Origin: Bradyrhizobium diazoefficiens
GTDB taxonomy: Bacteria > Pseudomonadota > Alphaproteobacteria > Rhizobiales > Xanthobacteraceae
Assembly: GCF_018129965.1 (NCBI RefSeq)
Contig: NZ_JAFCKW010000014.1
Coordinates: forward strand, 86,453-150,452
Direction of reading: 5' to 3'
Length of the DNA stretch: 64,000 nt
Below, piece after piece: positions 8,620-18,096 of this stretch. How positions within the stretch are numbered: position 1 is the first letter of the stretch; each line of letters opens with the position of its first letter. The notes beneath the pieces were generated by a model. That model saw only the letters and a list, made by a program, of their open reading frames with translations, searched no databases and was not told the origin of the DNA. The position numbers were made by a program, and so were the translations under genes.

Positions 8620-9189
8620 CTATCTGCCAGTTCCAATCAGGGTTGCATGCAGGATATAGCGCTCCGGGCCTGATGTGACCGCGTCGAAGGGCCAGCAGGT
8701 CGCGAGCACCAGCTCAAAATCCTGTGTAGCGTGCTCCAGGCCCGATGCGTCGAAATTAACCACGGCGGATGAATCCATTCGGTAGCGAAAGTGTTGCCCG
8801 TCGATGCGAGTGACATCGACCACGTCGCCAATGGCCACGTTTTTCAAGAACCGGAAATGTGTGTCGCGATGGGCCGCATAGACTGCGATCCCGCGTTCGC
8901 CGGCATCGATCGTCTGGCTGAGATGGCCGGGCCCGAAGGCGAGGGCCTGGCCGCTGGTGCCTTCCAGCACGATCGCGCTGGCGCCGATCCGCTTCACCTC
9001 GATCCGCGCAATCGGCCACATGTCGGCCCATGACCATGGTTTGACCGCCTCGCCGGTCGCTACGCTTCTGTCGAATGCACAATTGAGCAGCAGCTGCGCC
9101 AGCCAGGCCTTGCCGTGGATGTAGGTACCGTCGCCAAACAGCAGAATTCCGACGATCGCCAAGGCGATGGGCGAGATCAACCGGAGCAT
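8620..9189 (-). CDS. Class GN (Gram-negative) sortase
   Basis: 189 residues from the start at 9189 (MLRLIS), giving an N-terminal membrane anchor (about 5-20). The sortase catalytic triad is visible: His107 (YAAHRDTHF), Cys165 (LATCWPF) and Arg177 (GPERYIL). Sortases cleave a C-terminal LPxTG-like signal and transpeptidate the substrate. The class GN enzymes of proteobacteria are typically encoded beside a single dedicated VIT/vWA target, as here: the target gene ends 91 nt upstream on the same strand. Lacking a Gram-positive wall, the acceptor in such bacteria is not known. A Met further upstream at 9255 is possible but would place charged residues before the anchor. Confidence 0.9.
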   Translation of the reverse strand: MLRLISPIALAIVGILLFGDGTYIHGKAWLAQLLLNCAFDRSVATGEAVKPWSWADMWPIARIEVKRIGASAIVLEGTSGQALAFGPGHLSQTIDAGERGIAVYAAHRDTHFRFLKNVAIGDVVDVTRIDGQHFRYRMDSSAVVNFDASGLEHATQDFELVLATCWPFDAVTSGPERYILHATLIGTGR

Positions 9190-9280
9190 TGAGTCCTCGT
9201 CGATGAAAAGGGCGCGCGCGGCCGTTGGTACGGGACGGGCAGCCGCGCGCGCCAAGCAGAGGAGTTCGGGGGCTCCTCTC

Positions 9281-11545
9281 TCAAGCGGCGTCAGTGAGCA
9301 AGGGCCGGCGCCGGTTGAACACGAAAAGGATCAGGGCGAGCACGATCAGGATCAGGCCTGTGATCATCTTCAGCTCCGCCGAAGTTGCGGTTTTGGGAAG
9401 GCGGATCGCGTCGGGCACCACAGGTGCAGGCCGTCTGGCCGCCGGTTGGTCGTGGGCGTCGGCATGGCGTTCGCGCAACTGAGTCGGCGTCACATTGGGT
9501 CGTTCGCCAAACACTTTCTCGAAATCCCAGCCGGCCGGCAGATTGATCGGCAATTCGCTGAGCTGCAGCGGCATGCCCTCTGGACGGCTCGGCGTCTTGT
9601 CGACCGCGACGAGGCTGGTGAGCCGCGTGACGATCTGATGGTCGAGCGCCATCGCCAGGATGGCCTTGTCGGAGTCTTCGGGTGTCATTTCGCGCATCGA
9701 GCGCGCCGCTTCGGCATCGCCGATCTTGCGCCTCGCCCAGAGCTTCGACAGGCCCTTGCCCTCTGCTGCGTTCTGCAGCGGCAGCGTCACCGACCACGGA
9801 CGGTCGCCGACACGGCCCTTGATCTCGAGCGAGCCGGCGAGCCTGTCGAGCCTGGCCGCAAGCACCAGCGGCTCGTCGCGATAGACGTCGGGAATGATCG
9901 CCGGCGTCACGTCGGCCCTGGCTTCGGAGAATGTTGCGCTGAGGCCGGTCACGGCCGGGTTCTCCAGCTTGGCGAACAGGCCGCGCATGCGCTCCTCGAC
10001 CTGCTCGACCGACCCGATATGGGTGAAGGCGCCGCGGCCGAGTTCGGCGGCACGCGTCATCAGATAGGTGTTGGGCGCGGACCCGATGCCGACCATGAAG
10101 ACACGCGAGCGGCCGCGCATCGCCGTGATCGTCTCGAACAATTGCTGCTCGTTGCCGATCGCACCGTCGGTCAGGAAGACGATCTGGCGAACCATGCCGG
10201 TGTCGGCGAGCTTGTCGGTGAGCGCGGCGCGCATGGCCGGCACCATCTCGGTGCCACCGCGCGCCTGAAGGGCGCTGACGAACGAGGTGGCGTCGCCGAC
10301 ATGCGCGGCGTCGGCCGGCACGGAGGCCGGAAACAGCATGTCCATCGTGTCGTCGAAGCGGATGACGTTGAAGCGGTCATTGGGCTGGAGCCGGGAGAGA
10401 GCGTAGGTCAGGCTTGCCTTGGCCTGCACGATCGACGTGCCGCCCATCGAGCCGGAATTATCGATCACGAACACGACCTCACGCGGCAGCGACTTCCGCG
10501 TCGAAGCTTCTGCGCCGGGTGGGGTCACGAAGGCGAGCAAATAGTCGGCATCCCCGACACGCTCGTGGAACAGGGCGACCGACGGCGCCTTCTCGGCAGC
10601 CGGTTTCCAGGTCAGCTCGAAATCGCGGTCGGCGGGAACAGTGCCATCGGCGAGTGTAACGACTCGCGTCATGTTGTCCGGGCTCTCGACCTTGATGGCA
10701 TGGTGGTGGCTCTTGACTTCGCCCAGCGCAAAGCCGGCTTTCAGATGGACCGTGATACTGGTCGGATTGACAGGCGCGTTGCTGGCGGGATCGAGTAAGG
10801 GCGGCGAGATGCGGTCGCGGTCCGGCACCGGGTCCGAATGGGTCGCGCCCCAGCCTGAGCCATCCTGGCGGAAGTCGACGCTCTGAACGATCGGTGCCGG
10901 ATTGTAGCGCGGCCCGACCACCAGCGGCAGGCGCAGCGAATATTCGTTGCCGCTCTGGTGTACAGGCTCCTGATATTCGATCTGCACCAGCACCGTCTCG
11001 CCGGGACCGAGATTGGCGACCGAATTGGTGAAGATGTTCGGCCGCTCCTGCTCGGTGAGCGCCGCCTTCTGGCCTTGACGGCGCGCCTGCTCGTAGATCA
11101 CACGGGCCTGCTGCCGCTCCTTGATGTCGCCGACGATGACACGGTCGCCGACCACCATCTTGAGCGTATCGACGGCGCCATTGGTCGCGAGCGGATACAC
11201 ATAGGTCGCTTCGACCCAGTTCCTGGTCGGGTTGCGAAACACTTGCGTGACGCGGGCGCGCAAGGTCGGGCCTGATACGTTGATGTCGACGTCGATGCCG
11301 AGGCGGATCGCCTCGACGGTGGCGCCGTCGTCCTTCAGCAGGAGGGAGCCGGATCTGGCATCGCCGGGCTGGAGCAGGCTGGCCTGCTCCGATGTGGCCG
11401 ACCAACCCGGCTCGAAGCTCACCAGCAGCGCCACGCAGGCGACCAGGATCACCGCAATGCCCTGTACGAGAAGAAACAATCCGAGCTTGATCAGCCGACG
11501 CAGCATGGGATGATAGTCGCTGTCGGCGGTGTCGTAGGTGTCCAT
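9281..11545 (-). CDS. Sortase target protein with VIT and von Willebrand A domains
   Basis: 754 residues (or 741 if the Met at 11506 is used). Order: an N-terminal membrane segment (about 20-45), a VIT domain (about 65-200, RARVTQVFRNPTRNWVEATY), a vWA domain with an intact MIDAS motif DNSGS at 362-366, a C-terminal region, then a sorting signal LPKTA at 716-720 followed by a hydrophobic helix (about 729-747) and the basic stop NRRRP. This is the layout of the marine proteobacterial sortase target protein family. The protein is expected to be exported, cleaved between Thr and Ala by the adjacent sortase, and displayed or released. The vWA MIDAS suggests metal-dependent adhesion. The gene precedes the sortase in a probable two-gene operon. 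Confidence 0.9.
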   Translation of the reverse strand: MDTYDTADSDYHPMLRRLIKLGLFLLVQGIAVILVACVALLVSFEPGWSATSEQASLLQPGDARSGSLLLKDDGATVEAIRLGIDVDINVSGPTLRARVTQVFRNPTRNWVEATYVYPLATNGAVDTLKMVVGDRVIVGDIKERQQARVIYEQARRQGQKAALTEQERPNIFTNSVANLGPGETVLVQIEYQEPVHQSGNEYSLRLPLVVGPRYNPAPIVQSVDFRQDGSGWGATHSDPVPDRDRISPPLLDPASNAPVNPTSITVHLKAGFALGEVKSHHHAIKVESPDNMTRVVTLADGTVPADRDFELTWKPAAEKAPSVALFHERVGDADYLLAFVTPPGAEASTRKSLPREVVFVIDNSGSMGGTSIVQAKASLTYALSRLQPNDRFNVIRFDDTMDMLFPASVPADAAHVGDATSFVSALQARGGTEMVPAMRAALTDKLADTGMVRQIVFLTDGAIGNEQQLFETITAMRGRSRVFMVGIGSAPNTYLMTRAAELGRGAFTHIGSVEQVEERMRGLFAKLENPAVTGLSATFSEARADVTPAIIPDVYRDEPLVLAARLDRLAGSLEIKGRVGDRPWSVTLPLQNAAEGKGLSKLWARRKIGDAEAARSMREMTPEDSDKAILAMALDHQIVTRLTSLVAVDKTPSRPEGMPLQLSELPINLPAGWDFEKVFGERPNVTPTQLRERHADAHDQPAARRPAPVVPDAIRLPKTATSAELKMITGLILIVLALILFVFNRRRPLLTDAA
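9386..9400 (-). other. Sortase cleavage motif LPKTA coding segment
   Basis: This segment encodes Leu-Pro-Lys-Thr-Ala at residues 716-720 of the VIT/vWA protein. It is followed by a hydrophobic helix and a positively charged tail, the standard tripartite cell-wall sorting signal, in a Gram-negative genome. Ala replaces the usual Gly of LPxTG. Confidence 0.85.
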
Positions 11546-11729
11546 TTGGCCTGCTCCCGAAGGATGTTGGGTGCTGTCAGCTTCCGCCGGGAGGCTTCAT
11601 TCTGCGAGCAGAACGATCGGCAATGTTCCGCCGCGGCCGGCCCCAATCGGCCTGCGCCGAGGCGGGCGTGTGCGGTTTTGTGCTGCTCTGTCCGCCCTGC
11701 TAGACTGGTGCTCCCAAGGCAGGGCCACG

Positions 11730-12500
11730 ATGCAGGCGCAGGATAAATTCACCGACAAGCAGTTTTCGGACGAGCAGAGCCGCGAGATCGCGGAGACGAT
11801 TCGCGAGGAACTTGCGAGGCGCCGGATTTCACGGCAGGCGCTGGCCGAGCAGGCCAAGCTCAGCCTGTCCACGCTGGAGAAGGTGCTCGGCGGCCGCCGG
11901 CCGTTCACGCTGGCGACGACCGTCCGGCTGGAGCAGGCGCTCGGGGTGTCCTTGCGCAAAGGTGGCGCCGTTGTGACGCCTGCGGCCGCGAGCGATGTTG
12001 CGCCTGATAGCCTCGGCTCCTATGCGCATCGCGCCGTGACCTGGCTCGAGGACGTCTACGTCACGTTGCGGCCGTCCTTCGGCGACAAGGACGCGATCTT
12101 CGCCTACCGCACCGAGATCGTCTGGGACCCGACGGTCTCTTCACTGGTGTTTCGCGAGGGTGAGCGGACCGATACGGCCTATGAGCACACCGGCGAGGTT
12201 GCCGTCCCTCACCAGTCCGGCTTCATCTACCTCGTCATCATCAAGCACGGCCAGCATCGCGTCATCACGGTGTCGCGGCCGACAGTGGCCGGCGAGATGT
12301 ACGGCATCATCTCGACGCTCCGTGCCGGCCCCGGCTCACAACTGACGCCGATTGCAGCGCCGATCGCCTATGTGCCGATCCGGAATATTCCGCAACCATC
12401 CCTTGGCCGGGTCGCGCCCGGCAATCCCAACCATGAATTGTACCGCAAGCATCTGCGCCGTACGGTCGACGAATCGTTTGCGCTGTTTCTGCCTGCATAG
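11730..12500 (+). CDS. XRE-family transcriptional regulator
   Basis: 256 residues. The N-terminus carries a Cro/C1-type helix-turn-helix (about residues 25-75; RRRISRQALAEQAKLSLSTL then GGRRPFT and RLEQALGVSL). The remaining 170 residues form a domain I do not recognise by name; it contains FREGERTDTAYEHTGEVAVP and repeated beta-like segments, suggestive of a ligand-sensing fold. The start at 11730 is chosen because the in-frame upstream extension to 11538 has no plausible protein character. It is divergent from the sortase target gene, with 184 nt between their starts, so it may control that locus; this is inference from position only. Confidence 0.8.
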   Translation: MQAQDKFTDKQFSDEQSREIAETIREELARRRISRQALAEQAKLSLSTLEKVLGGRRPFTLATTVRLEQALGVSLRKGGAVVTPAAASDVAPDSLGSYAHRAVTWLEDVYVTLRPSFGDKDAIFAYRTEIVWDPTVSSLVFREGERTDTAYEHTGEVAVPHQSGFIYLVIIKHGQHRVITVSRPTVAGEMYGIISTLRAGPGSQLTPIAAPIAYVPIRNIPQPSLGRVAPGNPNHELYRKHLRRTVDESFALFLPA

Positions 12501-12522
12501 ATCCGCCCCGACGATGCGAACG

Positions 12523-12553
12523 AAAAAAAATAGCGGCCCTGCGGCCGCTATTT
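12523..12553 (-). terminator. Rho-independent terminator of the binding-protein gene
   Basis: An 11-bp stem (AAATAGCGGCC / GGCCGCTATTT) with a 4-nt loop. Read on the minus strand it is followed by a run of eight T, the classic form, and sits 29 nt past the minus-strand stop codon at 12582. It may also help stop plus-strand transcription from the XRE gene. Confidence 0.85.
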
Positions 12554-12581
12554 CGTTGAGGCAGGCTTGGTCGCTAGCGAA

Positions 12582-13802
12582 CTAGCCACCTGTTTCGGCG
12601 CTGATGATGTCGCCGAACAGGTCCCACTTGCCGCCCTTGAACTGCATCATCTTGAGCTGCTCGATCGGAGCGAAGTCGTTCGGATTGGTGTTGATCTTGA
12701 TGCCGGGAATCAGCACGTCAGGAGCGAAGTCCTTCAGGCTCGCAGCCTGCTTCATCACGTTCTCCCGGGTCAGATCGTCGCCGCATTGCTTGAGCGTCTG
12801 CACCAGCGTCTGCGCGGCGGCGTATCCGTAGACCAGATTGGTGTCGGACACATTGGCGCCGGGCATGTATTTGTCGATGAAGGCCATGAACTTCTTCATG
12901 CCCTCGTCATCCTTCCATTGCGCATCGGACGCGTCCTTCAGATAGGTCGCCGACAGCACGCCTTCGGATGCCGCGAGGCCCGCCGGCTGCATGACCGCGC
13001 CGATCGAGATCGACACATCCGTCATCACCTGCATCGGCTTCCACTCGAGCTCGGCGATCTTCTTGATCGCCTGCGCCGCGAATTTCGGCGTTGCGATGTT
13101 GACGAAGACGTTGGCGCCGGTGCCCTTCAGCTTGACGATGTGGGAATCGATCGAGGGCTCGGTGGTCTCGTAGCTTTCTTCGGCGACGATGAGCGAGGAG
13201 GCCTTGTCGCCGAAGATTTCCTTGATGCCGGTGACGTAGTCCTTGCCGAAATCGTCATTGGCATAGAAGATCGCGACCTTGGCCTCGGGCTTCGCCTTCA
13301 GGATGTATTTCGCGAAGATTCGCGCCTCGACCCGGTAGCTGGGCTGAAAGCCCATGGTCCAGGGGAAGGCCTTCGGGTCGTTCCACTTGCTCGCGCCGGT
13401 GGCGAGGAAGAGCTGCGGCACCTTCTTGGCGTTGTGATATTTCTGTACGGCGGTCTGGGTCGGTGTGCCCAGCGCATTGAACACCAGGAACACCTCGTCG
13501 CTCTCGATCAGCTTGCGGACCTGCTCCACCGTCTTCGGCGGCGAATAGCCGTCGTCGTAGGAGACCCAGTTGATCTTGCGGCCGTTGATGCCGCCCTGCT
13601 CGTTGATCATCTTGAAATAGGCCTCTTCGGTCTTGCCGATGATGCCGTAGGCGGAAGCCGGACCGGAATAGGCCTCGACGTTGCCGATCTTGATCTCGGT
13701 GTCGCTGGCGCCGGTGTCGTATTTCTTCTGCGCATGGGCGCCCTGGGCCGTGAACAACATCAGCGCCGTCGCTGCGGCAAGCAGGGAGAGAGTCTTGTTC
13801 AT
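12582..13802 (-). CDS. ABC transporter periplasmic substrate-binding protein (branched-chain amino acid type)
   Basis: 406 residues with a Sec signal peptide (MNKTLSLLAAATALMLFTA, cleavage near AHAQ) and a type I periplasmic binding fold: DTEIKIGNVEAYSGPASAYG at the start of the mature protein, then the two-lobed LivJ-like domain. Proteins of this family bind branched-chain amino acids but also aromatic acids, amides and other carboxylates. No permease or ATPase gene lies beside it. It is next to an AMP-forming CoA ligase on the same strand, and acyl-CoA dehydrogenases diverge beyond that, which suggests a carboxylic acid ligand. A strong terminator upstream (13842-13872) means it probably has its own promoter in 13803-13841. 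Confidence 0.88.
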   Translation of the reverse strand: MNKTLSLLAAATALMLFTAQGAHAQKKYDTGASDTEIKIGNVEAYSGPASAYGIIGKTEEAYFKMINEQGGINGRKINWVSYDDGYSPPKTVEQVRKLIESDEVFLVFNALGTPTQTAVQKYHNAKKVPQLFLATGASKWNDPKAFPWTMGFQPSYRVEARIFAKYILKAKPEAKVAIFYANDDFGKDYVTGIKEIFGDKASSLIVAEESYETTEPSIDSHIVKLKGTGANVFVNIATPKFAAQAIKKIAELEWKPMQVMTDVSISIGAVMQPAGLAASEGVLSATYLKDASDAQWKDDEGMKKFMAFIDKYMPGANVSDTNLVYGYAAAQTLVQTLKQCGDDLTRENVMKQAASLKDFAPDVLIPGIKINTNPNDFAPIEQLKMMQFKGGKWDLFGDIISAETGG

Positions 13803-13841
13803 GAAAATTCCTTGGGTTCTTCTGGGTTGGAGCAGTCACGT

Positions 13842-13872
13842 CGAAAAAGAAAAGCGCCCGAAAGGGCGCTTT
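13842..13872 (-). terminator. Rho-independent terminator of the CoA ligase gene
   Basis: A 9-bp perfect stem (AAAGCGCCC / GGGCGCTTT) with a 4-nt GAAA-type loop, followed on the minus strand by a T-rich tail (TTTTCTTTTT). It lies directly past the ligase stop codon at 13875 and separates that gene from the binding-protein gene. Confidence 0.82.
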
Positions 13873-13874
13873 GG

Positions 13875-15425
13875 TCAGGCATTGGCGACTTTCCTGTCGA
13901 CCTCCGAGGCGACGGAAAAGTCCTCGCGCAAAGTCGGCTTGTGGATCTTGCCGGTCGCGTTGCGCGGCAGCGCATCGACGAAGCGGATCTGGCGCGGACA
14001 TTTGAACCGGGCGAGATTGGCCGCGCAATGCGCGAAGACGTCCGCCTCGGTCAGCCGCTGGCCGGGCTTGACCGCGACGATGGCGAGGCCCACCTCGCCC
14101 CATTGCGCGTCGGGGATGCCGATCACCGCAGCTTCAGCGATGGCGTTGAGCTGGTGCAGGACGTTCTCGACCTCGGCCGGATATACGTTCTCGCCGCCGG
14201 AGATATACATGTCCTTCCAGCGGTCGACGATGTAGTAGAAGCCTTCCTCGTCGATCCGCGTCGCGTCGCCGGTGTGCAGCCAGCCGTCCGTGAACGAGGT
14301 CTTGTTCGCTTCCGGCCTGTTCCAGTAGCCGGGCGTGATGTTCGGTCCCTTGACCCAGAGTTCGCCGAGCTCGCCGACATCGGCATCGCTGCCGTCGGGG
14401 CGGACGATCCGCACCTCCGTGTGCAGCACCGGCTTGCCGGCGGAGCCGGCCTTCCGTGCCGCGTCCTCGCGGTCGAGCACCAGCACCGCGGGCGAGGTCT
14501 CGGTCATGCCATAGCCCTGCTGAAGTGCGACGCCGCGCGCCTCCCAGACCTTGAGCAATGGCACAGGCATCGGCGCGCCGCCGACACCGCCGACGATCAG
14601 CCGGGAAAGATCGGTGGTCGCGAAGGCCGGATGCTGCGCCATGAACTGATAGATCGCGGGTACGCCGAAGAATACGTTGATGCCCTGCGCGGGATCGTTG
14701 ATCAGGCCGAGCGCCGTGCCGGGATCGAAGGCGCGCATGATCATCACGGTGCCGCCGGCATGCAGCACCGGATTGGTGTAGCAGTTCAGTCCGCCGGTGT
14801 GGAACAGCGGCAGCACGGTGAGCAGCACCGAGGCCGGTCCGATACAGGCGGGGCCGCCGAGATTGACGCAATTCCAGAACGTCATGCCATGCGTGATGGT
14901 CGCGCCCTTCGGATACCCCGTGGTGCCCGACGTGTACATGATGGTCGAGACGTCATCGAGCGTGACCTCCTCGGCGCGGGCCAGAGGCTTGGCGGCGGCA
15001 ATGCCGCCTTCATAGGTGCCGCCGGGACCGAGCAGCAGGCTGGTCGCGATGTTGCAAAGCCTTGCAACGCTCAGTGCGGTGTCGGCCAGATCGGCGTCGT
15101 GGATCATCACCTTCGGCGCGCAGTCGGCCGTGATGAACTGAAGCTCGGGAACGGTGAGGCGGGTGTTGAGCGGCACGAAGATCGCACCGAGACGCCCGCA
15201 GGCGAATTGCACCTCCAGCGTATCGGTGGTGTTCAGCGCCAGAACGGCAACGCGGTCCCCGCGCGAGACCTTGAGCGTGTCATGGAGGAAGCCGGCCAGG
15301 CGGGAGATGCGCGCATCGAATTGCGAATAGGTGAGGCGGCGCGCGCTGGCGAGGTCGACGACCGCGACCTTGTCAGGCGTGCGGCGGCCATGATGGGCGA
15401 TCCAGTCGTAATAACGAACGGCCAA
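13875..15425 (-). CDS. AMP-forming fatty-acid/carboxylate--CoA ligase
   Basis: About 516 residues of an ANL-superfamily ligase. The P-loop-like A3 motif STIMYTSGTTGYPKGAT, the A5 stretch GYGMTETSPA, the A7 aspartate HTGDATRIDEEGFYYIVDRW and the C-terminal lysine region PRNATGKIHK are all present. It activates a carboxylic acid to acyl-AMP and then acyl-CoA. I chose a TTG start at 15425 because a strong GGGAGGAA ribosome site lies just upstream and the protein then begins LAVRYYDWIAHH, as related ligases do; an ATG at 15479 is the alternative. Divergent acyl-CoA dehydrogenase genes suggest it supplies their substrate. Confidence 0.9.
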   Translation of the reverse strand: MAVRYYDWIAHHGRRTPDKVAVVDLASARRLTYSQFDARISRLAGFLHDTLKVSRGDRVAVLALNTTDTLEVQFACGRLGAIFVPLNTRLTVPELQFITADCAPKVMIHDADLADTALSVARLCNIATSLLLGPGGTYEGGIAAAKPLARAEEVTLDDVSTIMYTSGTTGYPKGATITHGMTFWNCVNLGGPACIGPASVLLTVLPLFHTGGLNCYTNPVLHAGGTVMIMRAFDPGTALGLINDPAQGINVFFGVPAIYQFMAQHPAFATTDLSRLIVGGVGGAPMPVPLLKVWEARGVALQQGYGMTETSPAVLVLDREDAARKAGSAGKPVLHTEVRIVRPDGSDADVGELGELWVKGPNITPGYWNRPEANKTSFTDGWLHTGDATRIDEEGFYYIVDRWKDMYISGGENVYPAEVENVLHQLNAIAEAAVIGIPDAQWGEVGLAIVAVKPGQRLTEADVFAHCAANLARFKCPRQIRFVDALPRNATGKIHKPTLREDFSVASEVDRKVANA

Positions 15426-15681
15426 AAATTCCTCCCTCGACGGTCTGGTGCCGCCTGCATTCTTGTTGTCATGCACCATGCCCGGCATCGCTCTGGGGGA
15501 CCAGCCGGAGTTTTGTGCAGCGTCTTTTTCGACGAATTCTTGACCCGGAGTTGGCCTGCGGGGGACGAAAATCGTCTTGCGTTGAGTTGCTAGGGCACGC
15601 TCAGCCACTCCGCGCAAGTGAGACGCCGGTGTTCCGGCCATGGTGAATCAGATCAATCGCCGCAAACGAGGCGACAGCAAC

Positions 15682-16818
15682 ATGAGAAGCCCGTTCTATA
15701 CCGCCGAGCACGATGCCTTCCGCGAGGTTATGCGCCGCTTCGTCGACAAGGAGATCGCGCCGTTCGCCCATGAATGGGACGAGGCCGGCGAATTTCCCCG
15801 GGCGCTCTATCGCAAAGCGGCCGAGATCGGACTGTTGGGGCTCGGATTTCCCGAGGAATATGGCGGGATCGCCGCCGACCAGTTCATGAAGATCGTCGCC
15901 AGCCAGGAACTGGCGCGAGCGGGCGCCGGCGGCATCAGTGCCAGCCTGATGAGCCACACCATCGGCTCGCCGCCGATTGCCCGGGCGGCGCGCCCGGAGG
16001 TCAAGGCTCGCGTGCTGCCGAAGGTCCTTTCTGGCCAGTCGATCTCTGCGCTCGCGATCACCGAGCCCGGCGGCGGTTCGGACGTTGCCGGGCTCCGCAC
16101 CAAAGCGCGGCGCGATGGCGATCACTACGTCGTGAGCGGAGAGAAGACGTTCATCACCTCAGGCATGCGTGCCGATTATCTGACCGTTGCGGTGCGTACC
16201 GGCGGCGAAGGGGCCGGCGGCGTCAGCCTGCTCCTGATCGAGGGCGATACGCCCGGCCTGTCGCGCACCAAGCTGAAGAAGATGGGCTGGTGGGCCTCCG
16301 ATACCGCCACGCTGCATTTCGACGAATGCCGGGTCCCGGCCGAAAATCTGATCGGCGAGGAGGGCCAGGGCTTCAAGATCATCATGCAGAATTTCAACAG
16401 CGAGCGCATGGGCATGGCGGCGGGCTGCACGGCCTTTGCGCGGGTCTGCCTCGACGAGGCGATCGCCTATGCCAGGGAGCGCAAGACCTTCGGCAAGCCG
16501 CTGGCCCAGCACCAGGTCATCAGGCACAAGATCGTGGACATGGCGCAAAAGGTTGCGGCGTCCCAGGCGATGCTGGAACTGCTGGCCTGGCGACTCGAGC
16601 AGGGCGAGAGCCCGGTTGCCGAAATCTGCATGATGAAGAACCAGGCGACGCAGACCATGGCGTTCTGCGCCTCGGAAGCCGTGCAGATCTTCGGCGGCGC
16701 CGGCTTCATGCGCGGCATCAAGGCCGAGCGCATCTACCGCGAGGTCAAGGTCAACGCCATCGGCGGCGGCACGGAGGAGATCATGAAGGATCTGGCTAGC
16801 CGGCAGATGGGTTTGTGA
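15682..16818 (+). CDS. Acyl-CoA dehydrogenase (first of two in this cluster)
   Basis: 378 residues with the full acyl-CoA dehydrogenase fold: N-terminal helical domain (1-115), middle beta domain (120-225, ITEPGGGSDVAGLRT and KTFITSGMRADY), C-terminal helical domain (230-378) with the FAD-binding segment QIFGGAGFMRG and the active-site region IGGGTEEIM, which retains the catalytic-position Glu. It would introduce a trans double bond into an acyl-CoA and pass electrons to ETF. The start MRSPFY at 15682 fits the family; an in-frame Met at 15640 adds an unlikely basic leader. It is divergent from the CoA ligase and is followed by a second dehydrogenase after 114 nt. Confidence 0.92.
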   Translation: MRSPFYTAEHDAFREVMRRFVDKEIAPFAHEWDEAGEFPRALYRKAAEIGLLGLGFPEEYGGIAADQFMKIVASQELARAGAGGISASLMSHTIGSPPIARAARPEVKARVLPKVLSGQSISALAITEPGGGSDVAGLRTKARRDGDHYVVSGEKTFITSGMRADYLTVAVRTGGEGAGGVSLLLIEGDTPGLSRTKLKKMGWWASDTATLHFDECRVPAENLIGEEGQGFKIIMQNFNSERMGMAAGCTAFARVCLDEAIAYARERKTFGKPLAQHQVIRHKIVDMAQKVAASQAMLELLAWRLEQGESPVAEICMMKNQATQTMAFCASEAVQIFGGAGFMRGIKAERIYREVKVNAIGGGTEEIMKDLASRQMGL

Positions 16819-16823
16819 GATTC

Positions 16824-16922
16824 CGTCATTCCGGGGGCGCCTAGCGCGAACCCGGAATCCAGAGATGAGTCCGACAATGTCGAGATTCCGAGTTCGACGC
16901 TGCGCGCCGCCCCGGAATGACG
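16824..16922 (+). repeat. Dispersed palindromic repeat, family B
   Basis: An imperfect palindrome with TCATTCCGGG at one end and CCCCGGAATGAC at the other and an internal pair ACCCGGAATCC / GATTCCGAGTTCG. It begins 6 nt after the first dehydrogenase stop codon and fills the gap to the second dehydrogenase. Closely related copies are at 20796-20873 and 62587-62667. Confidence 0.8.
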
Positions 16923-16932
16923 AGGAAAGAAA

Positions 16933-18095
<1,163 letters not shown>

Positions 18096-18096
<1 letters not shown>

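Noticed and set aside
9167..10798. A 543-codon open frame on the plus strand
   Set aside because: Antisense shadow of the sortase target gene, with no recognisable domain.
12567..15593. A 1008-codon open frame on the plus strand
   Set aside because: It runs antisense across the binding-protein gene, its terminator-bearing gap and the CoA ligase gene. GC-rich codon bias leaves few stops on the opposite strand; its composition (Arg/Asp/His/Ala rich) is not protein-like.
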